DNA of 56,241 nucleotides from Marseilla massiliensis. Its GTDB lineage: Bacteria; Bacteroidota; Bacteroidia; Bacteroidales; Bacteroidaceae. Below, one piece after another: positions 34,720 through 43,943 of this stretch. The notes beneath the pieces were generated by a model. The model was not told the origin of the DNA. It was given only the letters and a program-made list of their open reading frames with translations, and did not search any database. The position numbers and the translations under genes were made by a program. The stretch's first letter is position 1. The number at the start of each line of letters is the position of its first letter. Where the stretch lies: the NCBI RefSeq assembly GCF_016899955.1, contig NZ_JACJJL010000025.1, forward strand, positions 1 to 56,241, read 5' to 3'.

Positions 34720-34727
34720 CAAAGGTA
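34720..34727 (-). promoter_or_regulatory. -7 element immediately upstream of priA
   Basis: The minus strand reads TACCTTTG, only 6 nt ahead of the priA ATG, implying a leader of a few bases at most. The -33 is not evident. Confidence 0.5.
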
Positions 34728-34739
34728 CTCAAAAATCCC

Positions 34740-35351
34740 ATAAGCCGATGTCTGCCGATGCTTAATAACCATTAAGAAACCGTACAGATGTGGTCAGTAT
34801 AGCCTGTTCCGCCACCGTTTTTAGTGTTATTTCCGGCCGTGACGTCCCCGTTGCTTCTCGGCATGTACGTATGTGCCGGCCTGTAGGAGCGCCGGGTTGG
34901 CATGAATGCAAGGCCCATGTTGGCCGTTGGCCGTGGCCGGGTGGCAGTACCGAAACGCGCGGGCCACCATTTCCCGATGCACCCAGGCCCGGCCCGTGGC
35001 GGTGTAGAGGCCCCGTGGCGCGCCGGCCCTACAGAGCCCTTGCTGCCGATGGAATGGGCAAAAACAGCACGTCTTGCGCGTTTTTTGCGTGCATTCTGCC
35101 CCCTGCGGGTTGTTGTCGCCGGTGGCGTTGGCAGGCCGTTGCGCCCCGTCGAAGGCCATGCCGTCACAGGTGCCTATGGTGGCAGAACCGCCGAAAAGAC
35201 AATAAAACGAGCGTTTTCTGCCCATTCCATCGGCAGGGGGCGGCTCCTTGTCGTGGCGGTGCCGGCCTTGTGAGCCGTCTGTTTGAGCCGTAAGTCGATG
35301 CCCGTTGCCAATAAATAACATAGATGGGGCATCGCTTTGCAGATAATTGTG
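34740..35351. other. gene-poor gap between priA and DUF389 genes
   Basis: It contains a perfect 18-bp inverted repeat, 35043-35060 and 35219-35236, around a segment of about 160 nt. Just inside the left arm a stretch AAAACAGCACGTCTTGCGCG resembles the 22-bp-period units seen elsewhere. No gene is supported. Confidence 0.5.
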
Positions 35352-35359
35352 TATATTTG
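35352..35359 (+). promoter_or_regulatory. -7 element for the DUF389 gene
   Basis: TATATTTG matches the consensus and lies 55 nt before the ATG at 35415. Confidence 0.5.
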
Positions 35360-35414
35360 CCGAATGTGGCGCGAGCGGTTCGCGCTGCCCATAACCACAA
35401 AATGCAATAAAGAG

Positions 35415-36818
35415 ATGGACAGAAGAAGAGAAGAACAACAGTTGGCCGTGCTGGCCAAGCGCTTCTTGCAGGCCGCCATGGCCACGTTGCGCAGATATTT
35501 CAATGCCATGCCCGACAAGGAGGATGAGGCCGAGACGGTGCGCGCCATCAGTGCCGGCGTGTCGTTTCGCGGTGCCACCCTGTGGGTGCTTGTGTTCGCC
35601 ATATTCATAGCCTCGCTCGGTCTCAACGTCAATTCCACGGCAGTCATCATAGGCGCCATGCTCATATCTCCGCTCATGGGCCCCATCATCGGCATGGGCC
35701 TCGCCGTGGGCATCAACGACTTCGAGCTGCTCAAGCGTTCGGTAAAGAACTATATCGTGGCCACGGTGATAAGCGTCATCACGGCCATGGTCTACTTCCT
35801 GCTCACTCCCCTCGACGAGGCTCAGTCGGAATTGCTGGCCCGCACCGCTCCCACGCTCTACGATGTGCTCATTGCCCTCTTCGGCGGCGCAGCCGGAATA
35901 GTGGCCTTGGCCACCAAAGGCAAGGGCAACGTGCTGCCCGGCGTGGCCATAGCCACGGCCCTGATGCCCCCGCTTTGCACCGCGGGCTTCGGCCTGGCCA
36001 CGGGCAATGTGCTTTACTTCCTCGGTGCGTTCTACCTGTTTTTCATCAATACCGTGTTCATAGCGCTGGCCACCTACGTAGGCGTGAGGATGCTGCGGTT
36101 TGGCCAACGGCCGTCCGACGGAGGGCGCCGGCAGTCGGAGTTGCGCCGTTACATGGCCATGATAGTGGTGGTGACGATGATTCCGGCGGCCATCATGACC
36201 TACGACATAGTGCGCGACACCGTGCTCAAGGCCAACGCGCGGCGGTTTGTCAGCGAGCAGCTCGACAACGCCGGCACACGAATCGTGTCGTACGACGTCG
36301 ACGACGACAGCCTGGCCCTGCGCGTGGTGGCCGTGGGCCGCGAGCTCACCGACAGCGCCATAGCCGCGGCAGGCCGCCGCTTGGGCGACTACAAGATGGG
36401 CAAGTATGCCCTGCGGGTGATACAGGGCACTGAGTCGGACTCGGTGATGATGCTCAACGACCGCCTTACCACCATGCGCACAACATCGGAAAACTATTCG
36501 GCCATGCTCCGTGAAGAGGCCGCCAAGGTGGCCGACCTGCAAGACCGGCTCAACGCCTACGTGCGCTATGACGCCGTGGCGCCCGAAGTGGCCCGCGAGA
36601 TGGGGCAGCTCTTCCCCGCGGTGGGGGCGGTTAGCCTCTCGCTGTCGTCGCAGGCCGCCGTCGACACTGCGGCCGTGCGCCGCCTGCCCGTGGCCGTGGT
36701 CGAGCTGAAAGGCCGCGCCACGCTCAGCCCGCAGGAGCGCAGCCGCATGGGCGGGTGGCTCAAGGCGCGCATAGGTGTAGACACGCTGCTGCTCGTCACC
36801 ACCAGCGGCGGGCGCTGA
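35415..36818 (+). CDS. DUF389 family membrane protein
   Basis: The 467-residue protein has the DUF389 hallmark NSTAVIIGAMLISPLMGPIIGMGLAVG (about 73-99), two further helices to 140, and GNVLPGVAIATALMPPLCTAGFGLATGN (about 175-202). This makes about six membrane helices in the N-terminal half. The C-terminal half (about 245-467) is soluble, with a helical stretch near 340-385. The family is of unknown function. The ATG at 35415 is chosen because it starts the conserved part and sits below a promoter. The longer frame has no support. Confidence 0.9.
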   Translation: MDRRREEQQLAVLAKRFLQAAMATLRRYFNAMPDKEDEAETVRAISAGVSFRGATLWVLVFAIFIASLGLNVNSTAVIIGAMLISPLMGPIIGMGLAVGINDFELLKRSVKNYIVATVISVITAMVYFLLTPLDEAQSELLARTAPTLYDVLIALFGGAAGIVALATKGKGNVLPGVAIATALMPPLCTAGFGLATGNVLYFLGAFYLFFINTVFIALATYVGVRMLRFGQRPSDGGRRQSELRRYMAMIVVVTMIPAAIMTYDIVRDTVLKANARRFVSEQLDNAGTRIVSYDVDDDSLALRVVAVGRELTDSAIAAAGRRLGDYKMGKYALRVIQGTESDSVMMLNDRLTTMRTTSENYSAMLREEAAKVADLQDRLNAYVRYDAVAPEVAREMGQLFPAVGAVSLSLSSQAAVDTAAVRRLPVAVVELKGRATLSPQERSRMGGWLKARIGVDTLLLVTTSGGR

Positions 36819-37080
36819 CGTCGGCGCCACGGCGGGCCGGTAGAGCCTCCGGCCCTTTTCCAAAGCCATGCCGGCAATGTTTGTTGTCACCTACGTTTCA
36901 TCATGCCGCCTAATGGGCTATGGTGGCATGATGCCTGGACTGATGTGCTTTTGTGCGAATGTAGGCCGGCAGCCCACGCGCCATGCGGCGCATGGCAGGC
37001 CAACCTAAGGCAACGGCAAGAGGCTTCGCCGTGAACAGGCTGGCCTACAGCGAGTTGCAAGCGCCATTGCCCGTTACTCT
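36819..37080. other. gene-poor gap before the surface cluster
   Basis: No gene is seen. Together with the 22-bp array and inverted repeats downstream it forms a non-coding region of about 670 nt upstream of the fimbrial cluster. Confidence 0.4.
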
Positions 37081-37146
37081 GAAACAGGCCGTTTCGCGCC
37101 CTGAAACAGGCCGTATGGCAGCCCGATACGGGCCGTTTTGAGGCGC
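37081..37146. repeat. 22-bp-period GGCC array 5 (3 units)
   Basis: Units start at 37081, 37103 and 37125. The first contains GAAACAGGCCGTTTC, a near-palindrome, the second GAAACAGGCCGTATGG, the third GATACGGGCCGTTTTG. It lies about 350 nt upstream of the surface cluster. Confidence 0.78.
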
Positions 37147-37246
37147 GGTATGGCAACAGCGCGAAATCGGCGGTGTTGCCGCTGCTTGCGGTTGCCCTGT
37201 CTGCGGGCATGGGCAAATTGCCGATATTCATTTACGTTTAACAGTT

Positions 37247-37303
37247 TTGACACGCCGGTTTAATCCTTTTTCATTTTATATATATTAAGGTATGGCGTGT
37301 CAA
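37247..37303. repeat. 10-bp inverted repeat upstream of the surface cluster
   Basis: TTGACACGCC (37247-37256) and GGCGTGTCAA (37294-37303) are perfect inverted copies around an AT-rich 37-nt segment. It may be an operator, a small terminator-like hairpin or a recombination site. Confidence 0.6.
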
Positions 37304-37366
37304 CTCTAAAATATGGTAAACGGAACTCGTCGTAAAATATTGGAATTTTATATACGTTAACACGGC

Positions 37367-37409
37367 GGTGCAAAGTTGTGCTAAATAATATATCTACCTT
37401 TGCACCACT
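37367..37409 (+). promoter_or_regulatory. promoter of the surface cluster inside an inverted repeat
   Basis: TACCTTTG (37395-37402) is a perfect -7 element. It overlaps the right arm CTTTGCACC (37399-37407) of an inverted repeat whose left arm GGTGCAAAG is at 37367-37375. A TTG at 37376-37378 may be the -33. The minus strand reads CAACTTTG at the mirror position, one base short of a second -7. Confidence 0.6.
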
Positions 37410-37494
37410 CTATATGTTTAATAGCAAAGTCTGTGCTTTTTAAGGTCGGCCTGTCGCAAGTGGTTGTTTACATTCGCGATAGAGCCTGATTGTT

Positions 37495-38610
37495 GTGCAG
37501 GCCAATATGCGTGGGAAAGTGAAACTGATAAATTTGAAGGTGATAGTGTGTTCCCTTGCCTTGTTGGCAGGGATACCCATTCGGGCACAAGTCGTAGACA
37601 AGAGTCCCCAGACGGACACCTTGGCATTCAAGGACAGGCTCTCGTTGAGGTTCAATGCCTTAGACTGGGTTTTGCTTATGCCGGGCGTCGGCATAGAGTT
37701 CGACCTTGGCAACAAGAACTGGAGCCGGTGGGCTTTGGGCGTGGACGTCAGCGGCAATGTCGGGGGCTCGCATACGTTCAAGCCCGGCATAGTGTTCAAC
37801 CTGGCCGAAGTCAATGTCGAACTGCGCAATTACTGGCGCATTCGCCAGATAGACGGGCGCGGCGTGAAGCGTCACACCGGTTTTGTAGACAAGCTCTTCT
37901 CTTGCCGCCGCGACAGGGTAAAGCATCCCACGGTGACATACTATCGCGGTCTCTACGCATCATACTCAGATTTTTCCGTCAAGTTCGGTTCGGAAGGCAA
38001 GCAGGGCACGGCTCTTTCGGCCGGCCTAAGCCTTGGTGCCGTGCGCCCGCTCTACGTTTTTGCAAACGGCAGCAGCCTCGATATGGAGCTCGGCCTTAGC
38101 GTGGGCGTGTGCTATGCGCGCTACGACACCTACCGGCATGACCGCGAGAGCGATTGCTACCCGTTGGTGTCGACCGGCGACTGGAAGATAGTGCCCTTCC
38201 CGGTTGTGAGAGACCTGCGTGTAGGCCTGGTCTACCGCCTGGGCGACTACCCGTCGACCCACAAATACCGCTGGCGTTACGATTGCGACTACACGTTTGC
38301 AGCCTTGCAGGACAGCATCAACACCGCCCGCGAGACGGCCAAGATAAACCAGCATTATGCCGACAGCGTGGGCAAGGTGATAGACGCGGAGTTCTGGAAG
38401 GTGTACAACGCCGCCGCGCGCGTGAACAGAATCCACGCCGACTCGGTGCGCCGCGAGGCAGAAGCCAGGCAGAAAGCGCAGAAGGAGGCCGTGCGCAAGC
38501 AGCGCGCCAAGGAGAAGGCCGAGCGGAAAAAAGAGAAGAAGGCATCTGCAGGCAAAGACAATGACAAGAGAGCAAATGAAAGAAAGGAGGACAAGGATGA
38601 GGCTCGCTGA
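37495..38610 (+). CDS. DUF3575-like outer-membrane barrel protein with charged tail
   Basis: This is the first gene of the surface cluster. The 371-residue frame starts at an uncertain codon; the ATG at 37507 (MRGKVKLINLKVIVCSLALLAG) would open a clean signal peptide. The barrel part (NALDWVLLMPGVGIEFDLGNKNWSRWALG, then FNLAEVNVELRNYWR) resembles DUF3575 proteins of Bacteroides fimbrial loci. Residues about 265-371 form a highly charged coiled coil (Ala/Lys/Glu/Arg), rich in RQKAQKEAVRKQRAKEK-type repeats. It overlaps the next gene by 14 nt. It may anchor or guide fibre assembly; this is inferred from context. Confidence 0.72.
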   Translation: MQANMRGKVKLINLKVIVCSLALLAGIPIRAQVVDKSPQTDTLAFKDRLSLRFNALDWVLLMPGVGIEFDLGNKNWSRWALGVDVSGNVGGSHTFKPGIVFNLAEVNVELRNYWRIRQIDGRGVKRHTGFVDKLFSCRRDRVKHPTVTYYRGLYASYSDFSVKFGSEGKQGTALSAGLSLGAVRPLYVFANGSSLDMELGLSVGVCYARYDTYRHDRESDCYPLVSTGDWKIVPFPVVRDLRVGLVYRLGDYPSTHKYRWRYDCDYTFAALQDSINTARETAKINQHYADSVGKVIDAEFWKVYNAAARVNRIHADSVRREAEARQKAQKEAVRKQRAKEKAERKKEKKASAGKDNDKRANERKEDKDEAR

Positions 38611-39805
38611 CGGTGTGCGCGCAGTGGCGCTTGTATCTTGGATGGTGCTGACGGCAATGTCGTGCACCACAGATGTGGAGTTGTGCCGCATGGGCAGCCA
38701 CCCGCATTCGGGCGGCGTGAGCTTCTCGTATGCGTTTGATGCCGACGAGGATGCCACCGACTCGATGTTTGTCATAGCCAACAGGATAGTCAACCGCAGG
38801 CTCAGCGCCATGGTGGTCAGCTCGGCCACGGGCGATGGCAAGTTTCTGCTTGGCGGGACAGAAGCCTCTGCCTACACGGTGGCGGCCGGCGACAGCACGG
38901 CAGCGGCGGCCCTGTCGTCGTTTGACCTGCCGGTGGGCGACTACCGGTTCATGACCTTCAACCTTGACACCACAGAGCTGAAGTACGACGACCTCTACCG
39001 GTTCATAGCCCGCGGCGACACGGACATGGGCATGGACGAGATATACGTGGAATACCGTTCGTACGACAAGGAGGAGCCGGGCTTGCGCGAGACGCTGCCC
39101 GACTGGCAAGACTACAACCCGTATTCAGGCTACATACAGCCCAACATGCGCTCCGTGCTGCTTGACACCGTGGCGGCGCCGGTATCCGTGGGGCGCCACC
39201 TGTCGTGCCACTTCAGGCCGGTGCCCAAGACCCAGAACATCGACCTGTACTTCAACATACAGAAGAAAGAAGGGGCGGCGCCGTTCATCGTCGACTCGGT
39301 GATGGGCGAGATTTCGGGCCTGCCCTACAGGATAAGGCTCGTCACCGGCGACCTCGACATATCAAAGACATACAAGATGATGTTCCGCATGGACTGCGTC
39401 GACGCATCGGGAGCCCACATTGACGACACCTATTCGGCAAGCAGCGTGAGGTGCCATGGCAACATCAACGTGCCGGGGCTGGTGCCGGGCAGGTCGGCAG
39501 ACGTGACTACGGGGCCGGGCATCATGCAGGTAATAATATATGTGCACACAACCAACCCCGCAGACCCTGCCGAAACACTCGTGAAGAAACTGCAAGGCAA
39601 GATTAACCTGTACAACACCCTGCGCGACGCGCGGCTGATAGACTATACCGACGACATGTCGTTTGTCAGGCGAACAGCCTCACACGGGGTGCTCAACATC
39701 AAGGCCAACCTGATAATAGACGGCGAAACCATAATAGAAAACCCCGACAACGACTGGGGCATAGACAGCTGGATATCGTGCTCAGACATCGTGGTCGACA
39801 TCTGA
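38597..39805 (+). CDS. DUF5119/FimB-Mfa2-like lipoprotein
   Basis: The 402-residue protein has a lipoprotein signal ending VLTAMSC (Cys about 23). The mature part begins TTDVELCRMGSHPHSGGVSFSY, a pattern I associate with DUF5119, the anchor-like members of fimbrial loci. The start at 38597 is chosen because AAGGAGG lies 7 nt upstream. Frames starting at 38561 or 38576 would place basic residues before the signal. It overlaps the preceding gene, suggesting coupled translation. A role as outer-membrane anchor or assembly terminator is inferred from FimB/Mfa2. Confidence 0.7.
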   Translation: MRLADGVRAVALVSWMVLTAMSCTTDVELCRMGSHPHSGGVSFSYAFDADEDATDSMFVIANRIVNRRLSAMVVSSATGDGKFLLGGTEASAYTVAAGDSTAAAALSSFDLPVGDYRFMTFNLDTTELKYDDLYRFIARGDTDMGMDEIYVEYRSYDKEEPGLRETLPDWQDYNPYSGYIQPNMRSVLLDTVAAPVSVGRHLSCHFRPVPKTQNIDLYFNIQKKEGAAPFIVDSVMGEISGLPYRIRLVTGDLDISKTYKMMFRMDCVDASGAHIDDTYSASSVRCHGNINVPGLVPGRSADVTTGPGIMQVIIYVHTTNPADPAETLVKKLQGKINLYNTLRDARLIDYTDDMSFVRRTASHGVLNIKANLIIDGETIIENPDNDWGIDSWISCSDIVVDI

Positions 39806-39894
39806 TATGGCCGCGGTAGCCGGGCCTTGGGCCCTTGTCAATATGCAAAAATGTGAAAACGGGTGACGCGCCACCCACAAAACGAAGAAATATT

Positions 39895-41295
39895 ATGACG
39901 ATGAATGTTTTACATAAAACGAAGACAACCGCCTTGCTCAAGGGCGTAATGTCGGCGGCTGCCTCGCTGATGGTGCTTGCAGCCTGCACCGACTCATACC
40001 CGACGCTTATACACAACGACGGCAGCACTATAGGCAATGACGAGGTGTACGACCGGGTGCCGCTGATGATGTTTGTCAACGAGCAAGACTATTTCTCAAT
40101 CATTGCCACCAGGGGCACCGGGGTGTTCGACGACGAACATGCCGGGAAGCTGGCCAACTCGTTGTTTTACGTCTACGCTTTCCGAGCCGCCGAGGATGCC
40201 GACGGCAACATTGTGCACAATACCGACTACCGCGAGACGTCTTCGGGCGGAACGGCGTCAGACCAGGACAGGCTCACCGCTGCCGACTGCTTGCTCGACG
40301 GGGCAGACTACAACTTCGGTATGCCAACCAAGCTGACCGCCGACCGTAACGGCACGCTGGAGCCTCAAACAACGCAGAAGCTATATTTCAGCTCGGCGTT
40401 CCAAGACGTTGGCTACGACTTCTTCGTATACCACATCGACGACTTTGAGCCCACGGCCGCAAACACACACCGCGAAGCCGACAGGATATACTATGACCTG
40501 GAGATTGACGGCTCGCAGGACATCATGAGCGGAATGGCCCCAAAACTGACAAGAGACGTGCTTGACGAGAAGATAAGAGACGGAAAGCTTACCATCACAA
40601 AGTCAGACCAGGAGCAGATTCTGGACATTGGCAACTACTGCACGTTTGCCGCCCACCGCGGGGTCTACCCAGTCATGGCCATGAAGCACAGGCTAACGCG
40701 CATGCAGTTTCTGGCTTATCCCGGCGACGAGTCGGCCGACAACGTGGTCATCAAGGGCATCAGCGTTGAGAGCCGCTATCGCGGCAGGCTTACCGTGGCA
40801 GCCCGTAACACCGACGAGACAGGCATAGAGTTTGACAGCGACAGGCGCGAGCTCGAACTCAGGGAGGCGTCGCCCGACGGAGTGTCGCCGTGCCCGCCGC
40901 TCAGTTCAGACGGATATGTGGTGAGCTACGACGGCAGCATGGCATCGTTGCCGTGGGACGAGCGCCCCGGGCTGAAGATAGGAGAGAGCCTGATGCTTGC
41001 CCCCGACTCGGAGTATGCCCTGACATTGTATTACACTCAGACTGTCGACGTTGGCGGAGGCAAGACCGAACAGCGCGACCTGAAATCGCGCTACCTGCTC
41101 AAGGCCCAGGAGACGTCTTACTTCAAAGACCCCGAAACGGGGGCTTACATCTTCAGGCCGGGCTATGTATACTCTGTGAAGATAGTGGTATACGGGCTCC
41201 AGGAAATCAAGGTGTCGGCCAACATCGAGGGATGGGAGTATGGCGGAGACATCGTGCTCGACCCGATGGAAGACGACGGTGTGCTGCTCGAATGA
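39895..41295 (+). CDS. fimbrillin family lipoprotein 1
   Basis: The 466-residue protein has a lipoprotein signal with lipobox VLAAC (Cys about 31). The mature region has SIIATRGTGVFD, where an Arg-based cleavage site would fit those used to mature P. gingivalis-type fimbrillins. It shows the two-domain fimbrillin pattern (SQDIMSGMAPKL, then FAAHRGVYPVMAMKHRLTRMQFLAYPG, ending VVYGLQEIKVSANIEGWEYGGDI). It is likely a structural or accessory fibre subunit. The first of three tandem paralogues. Confidence 0.85.
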   Translation: MTMNVLHKTKTTALLKGVMSAAASLMVLAACTDSYPTLIHNDGSTIGNDEVYDRVPLMMFVNEQDYFSIIATRGTGVFDDEHAGKLANSLFYVYAFRAAEDADGNIVHNTDYRETSSGGTASDQDRLTAADCLLDGADYNFGMPTKLTADRNGTLEPQTTQKLYFSSAFQDVGYDFFVYHIDDFEPTAANTHREADRIYYDLEIDGSQDIMSGMAPKLTRDVLDEKIRDGKLTITKSDQEQILDIGNYCTFAAHRGVYPVMAMKHRLTRMQFLAYPGDESADNVVIKGISVESRYRGRLTVAARNTDETGIEFDSDRRELELREASPDGVSPCPPLSSDGYVVSYDGSMASLPWDERPGLKIGESLMLAPDSEYALTLYYTQTVDVGGGKTEQRDLKSRYLLKAQETSYFKDPETGAYIFRPGYVYSVKIVVYGLQEIKVSANIEGWEYGGDIVLDPMEDDGVLLE

Positions 41296-41383
41296 CCGGC
41301 CGGGGCTTTGCCGTCTGACGGTGACCAGCCATTGACAACTCGTAATGATAAATATATTATTTAATTATTAAAACAGTCTCGTT

Positions 41384-42637
41384 ATGAAGAAAACGATTTT
41401 ATTTGCAGCCGCCTTTGCTGGAGTGTTGTGCAGCTGCTCTCAAGATGATGTTGAAACATCAGGTTCGCTCGACTCGGCAGGCCTTGAGCCTATAAAGATT
41501 GGCGTGTCGTCACACGGTTCCGTGGCCACGCGCGGCACGGGAACGGTCGGCGGCGTCGAGGGCGACAACGACTGGGCCGGGCAGAGCTTCAGGCTGTATA
41601 TGTTCAACAAGGGAACGGTGGTGCCCGCCACCGAGTCTGACGGGCATACCGCCATTTACGAAAACTACGACTTCAGGGCGCCGGGCTCCGGCGAGTCGGG
41701 CGTTGCCACTGCCTTCGACCAGTCGGTGAAGTATTACCCTACGTCGGGTTCGTTTGACTTCGTCGCCTACCGCATAGACGATGCAACAGGTACGCCGGCC
41801 GTGCCCACAGCCGTGGGCAGCGACCCGGCAAACCCCGACAGCATTGTCATCGGGGTGAAGATAGACGGCACGCAAGACATCATGAGTGCAGTGGCCGTGC
41901 CCTCCGACGAGGAGCTGGCATTGCTGTCGTCGTATCCCGACAGGTATTACTCTTCTTATTCGGCACACCGCGGGGTCAACCCCAACCTGCTGTTCCGTCA
42001 CTTGCTGACACGCCTCAACTTCCAGATCATTGGCGGCAACGAGGCATCGTGCGTCAAGGCAGGCGAGGCCGCCGGCCAGGAGACATGCGTGAGGGTGACA
42101 AAGATCGAAGTGCTGTCGAAGTCGGCAGGAAGCCTGACCATAGCAAAGGCCGGCGGCGACAGGACATCGGCTGGTTCGTTGCAGTTTGACAGCGAGGTCG
42201 ATACGCTGGTGCTCATGCAGCGCCCCGAGGGAGCTTCCGACAATGTAGACCTCGAGCCGATGGATGTGGTGATGCCAACGTGGAACTCGATATCCAACAG
42301 CGGCAACGAAGTGCAGGCCGGCGACGCCATGCTGGTGGCTCCCGACAGGTCGTATGAAGTGAAGATCACGTTGAGGCAGCGTGTGCAGACAGGGGTAGAC
42401 GGCAGCGACCGCCCTGTGATGGAAGACAAGGAACTCATAGTGAAGGATGTGATAAGCCTGTCTTCATCGTCGTCGGCAGCAGGTTTCCTTGCCGGCAACT
42501 CATATAACGTGAAGATTGTGGTGTATGGCCTTGAGAAGGTCAACGTCAACGCAACGCTGACGCCATGGACCGAGGGCGAAGACATCTACCTCGACCCGAT
42601 AGACGGTGCTGCGTCTCTTGCCGCACAGGGCGAGTGA
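41384..42637 (+). CDS. fimbrillin family lipoprotein 2
   Basis: The 417-residue protein has signal MKKTILFAAAFAGVLCSC, the lipidated Cys about 18, and a likely Arg cleavage site in SVATRGTG (about 48). It shares with its neighbour DGTQDIMSAVAVP, YSAHRGVNPNLLFRHLLTRLNFQIIGG and the ending IVVYGLEKVNVNATLTPWTEGEDI, the donor-strand-type C-terminal region. It lies 88 nt after the first fimbrillin, with an AT-rich gap that might carry its own promoter, though no TAnnTTTG is visible. Confidence 0.88.
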   Translation: MKKTILFAAAFAGVLCSCSQDDVETSGSLDSAGLEPIKIGVSSHGSVATRGTGTVGGVEGDNDWAGQSFRLYMFNKGTVVPATESDGHTAIYENYDFRAPGSGESGVATAFDQSVKYYPTSGSFDFVAYRIDDATGTPAVPTAVGSDPANPDSIVIGVKIDGTQDIMSAVAVPSDEELALLSSYPDRYYSSYSAHRGVNPNLLFRHLLTRLNFQIIGGNEASCVKAGEAAGQETCVRVTKIEVLSKSAGSLTIAKAGGDRTSAGSLQFDSEVDTLVLMQRPEGASDNVDLEPMDVVMPTWNSISNSGNEVQAGDAMLVAPDRSYEVKITLRQRVQTGVDGSDRPVMEDKELIVKDVISLSSSSSAAGFLAGNSYNVKIVVYGLEKVNVNATLTPWTEGEDIYLDPIDGAASLAAQGE

Positions 42638-42709
42638 CGGTGATGGCCGGGCCTGTGCCCCACCGGCTATCCTGCAGGCCCACTTACAACAAACAACATT
42701 GCAACTGAA

Positions 42710-43861
42710 ATGAACATACGTTTTTACTCTTTGGCGCTGACCGTGGTGGCCATGCTTTCATCGTGCAGCAACGATGAGGGCATGGCCGCAGGCGGCGGCA
42801 CCAGCCACAACCCGGGCGACGTGGCGGTCAGCCTTGCCGCTGCGGGCCTGACGCGCGCAAGCATAGAGTCGGGTGCCGACGGCTTGTTTGAGACCGACAG
42901 CATCGGAGTGTTTGCCTTGGCCAGCGGCGTCTTGCCCGGTGTGTCGGCCGACGGCGGCTTGGCATGGGCCACCGACGGCGGGTGGGGTGGCAGCACGGTG
43001 CTGCTGGATAACGTGGCCGCCAACGCCAGGCGCTCGCCCGACGCCACGCATACGGACATGGCATTTGCCGACGGCCCATATTTCTATCCGAACGATGGCG
43101 TTTACAGCTATTCGTTCTATGCATACCATCCTCGCACCAGCAACGTAGAGGCAACCGACTCCACTCGTGTGGCAGTCATCAGGCTTACGGGCAAGGAAGA
43201 CTTGATATACGGCAAGGCCGTGGGCAGCGACCCGGAGGCTTTCAGCGCCATTTATTTCAGGCGGCCAGGCAACGAGGGCAATGTGCCATCGGTGCATTTT
43301 GAGCACAAGCTGATGCGCCTGACGTTTACGGCCCAGCCCGTGGCAGACGCCGACGGGCAGTTTGATGCCGTTTGCGACATGGCTATAGACAGTGTCAAGG
43401 TGATAGGGGTGCCGGCCGAGGCACGGCTGACGGTGGCCGACATGGCCGACGGCAATGAAGATGGCAAGGTGTCTTTTGACTGGGCCGACAAAGCGGCGAT
43501 GGAAGACTTCTTGCTGCTCGACACAGGCGACAGGCCGCTTGAGCATGGCGATTACTTCATGCAGGTGGCCGACGGCAAGCCTGTCGAGATGGCCGTTGGA
43601 CAGGGCATCATGCTTCCGGTGCCCCCGGCAGGGGCCGGACAGCACCGCTACCAGGTGGCCGTGACGCTGAGAGACAGGCTGGGCAACGTGTACCATGGGG
43701 CCCCGCAAGAAGTTGGGCTGCCCGGCGGCAGGGCCTTTGAGGCCGGCAAGTCGTACAATGTGAAACTGGTTGTCGGCATGGGCCTCGACACCTTGTCTGC
43801 CGCGAGGCAAGCCCGGCGCTGCGCCGGCATAATGGATATCGTAGAGGCCCAGGGGCAGTGA
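42710..43861 (+). CDS. fimbrillin family lipoprotein 3 (more divergent)
   Basis: The 383-residue protein has lipobox MLSSC (Cys about 19) and a candidate Arg site in AAAGLTRASI. The domain pattern is that of Mfa-like 1 fimbrillins: VFALASGVLPG, YFYPNDGVYSYSFYAYHP, LTGKEDLIYGKAVG and VHFEHKLMRLTFTAQPV. The last 40 residues (KSYNVKLVVGMGLDTLSAARQ) lack the terminal Trp-Glu motif of its neighbours. It could be the tip or a regulatory subunit. Confidence 0.85.
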   Translation: MNIRFYSLALTVVAMLSSCSNDEGMAAGGGTSHNPGDVAVSLAAAGLTRASIESGADGLFETDSIGVFALASGVLPGVSADGGLAWATDGGWGGSTVLLDNVAANARRSPDATHTDMAFADGPYFYPNDGVYSYSFYAYHPRTSNVEATDSTRVAVIRLTGKEDLIYGKAVGSDPEAFSAIYFRRPGNEGNVPSVHFEHKLMRLTFTAQPVADADGQFDAVCDMAIDSVKVIGVPAEARLTVADMADGNEDGKVSFDWADKAAMEDFLLLDTGDRPLEHGDYFMQVADGKPVEMAVGQGIMLPVPPAGAGQHRYQVAVTLRDRLGNVYHGAPQEVGLPGGRAFEAGKSYNVKLVVGMGLDTLSAARQARRCAGIMDIVEAQGQ

Positions 43862-43943
43862 CTACCCCAGGCCTGAGCAAATCATGCCGGCCGCCGGCGT
43901 TCCCTCTGGCGGGAAATAACAAACAGATAACTGAAAAAGAAAA

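Noticed and set aside
34827..36890. 687-codon minus-strand frame opposite the DUF389 gene
   Set aside because: It is a shadow frame extending into the non-coding gap; the DUF389 signature is on the plus strand.
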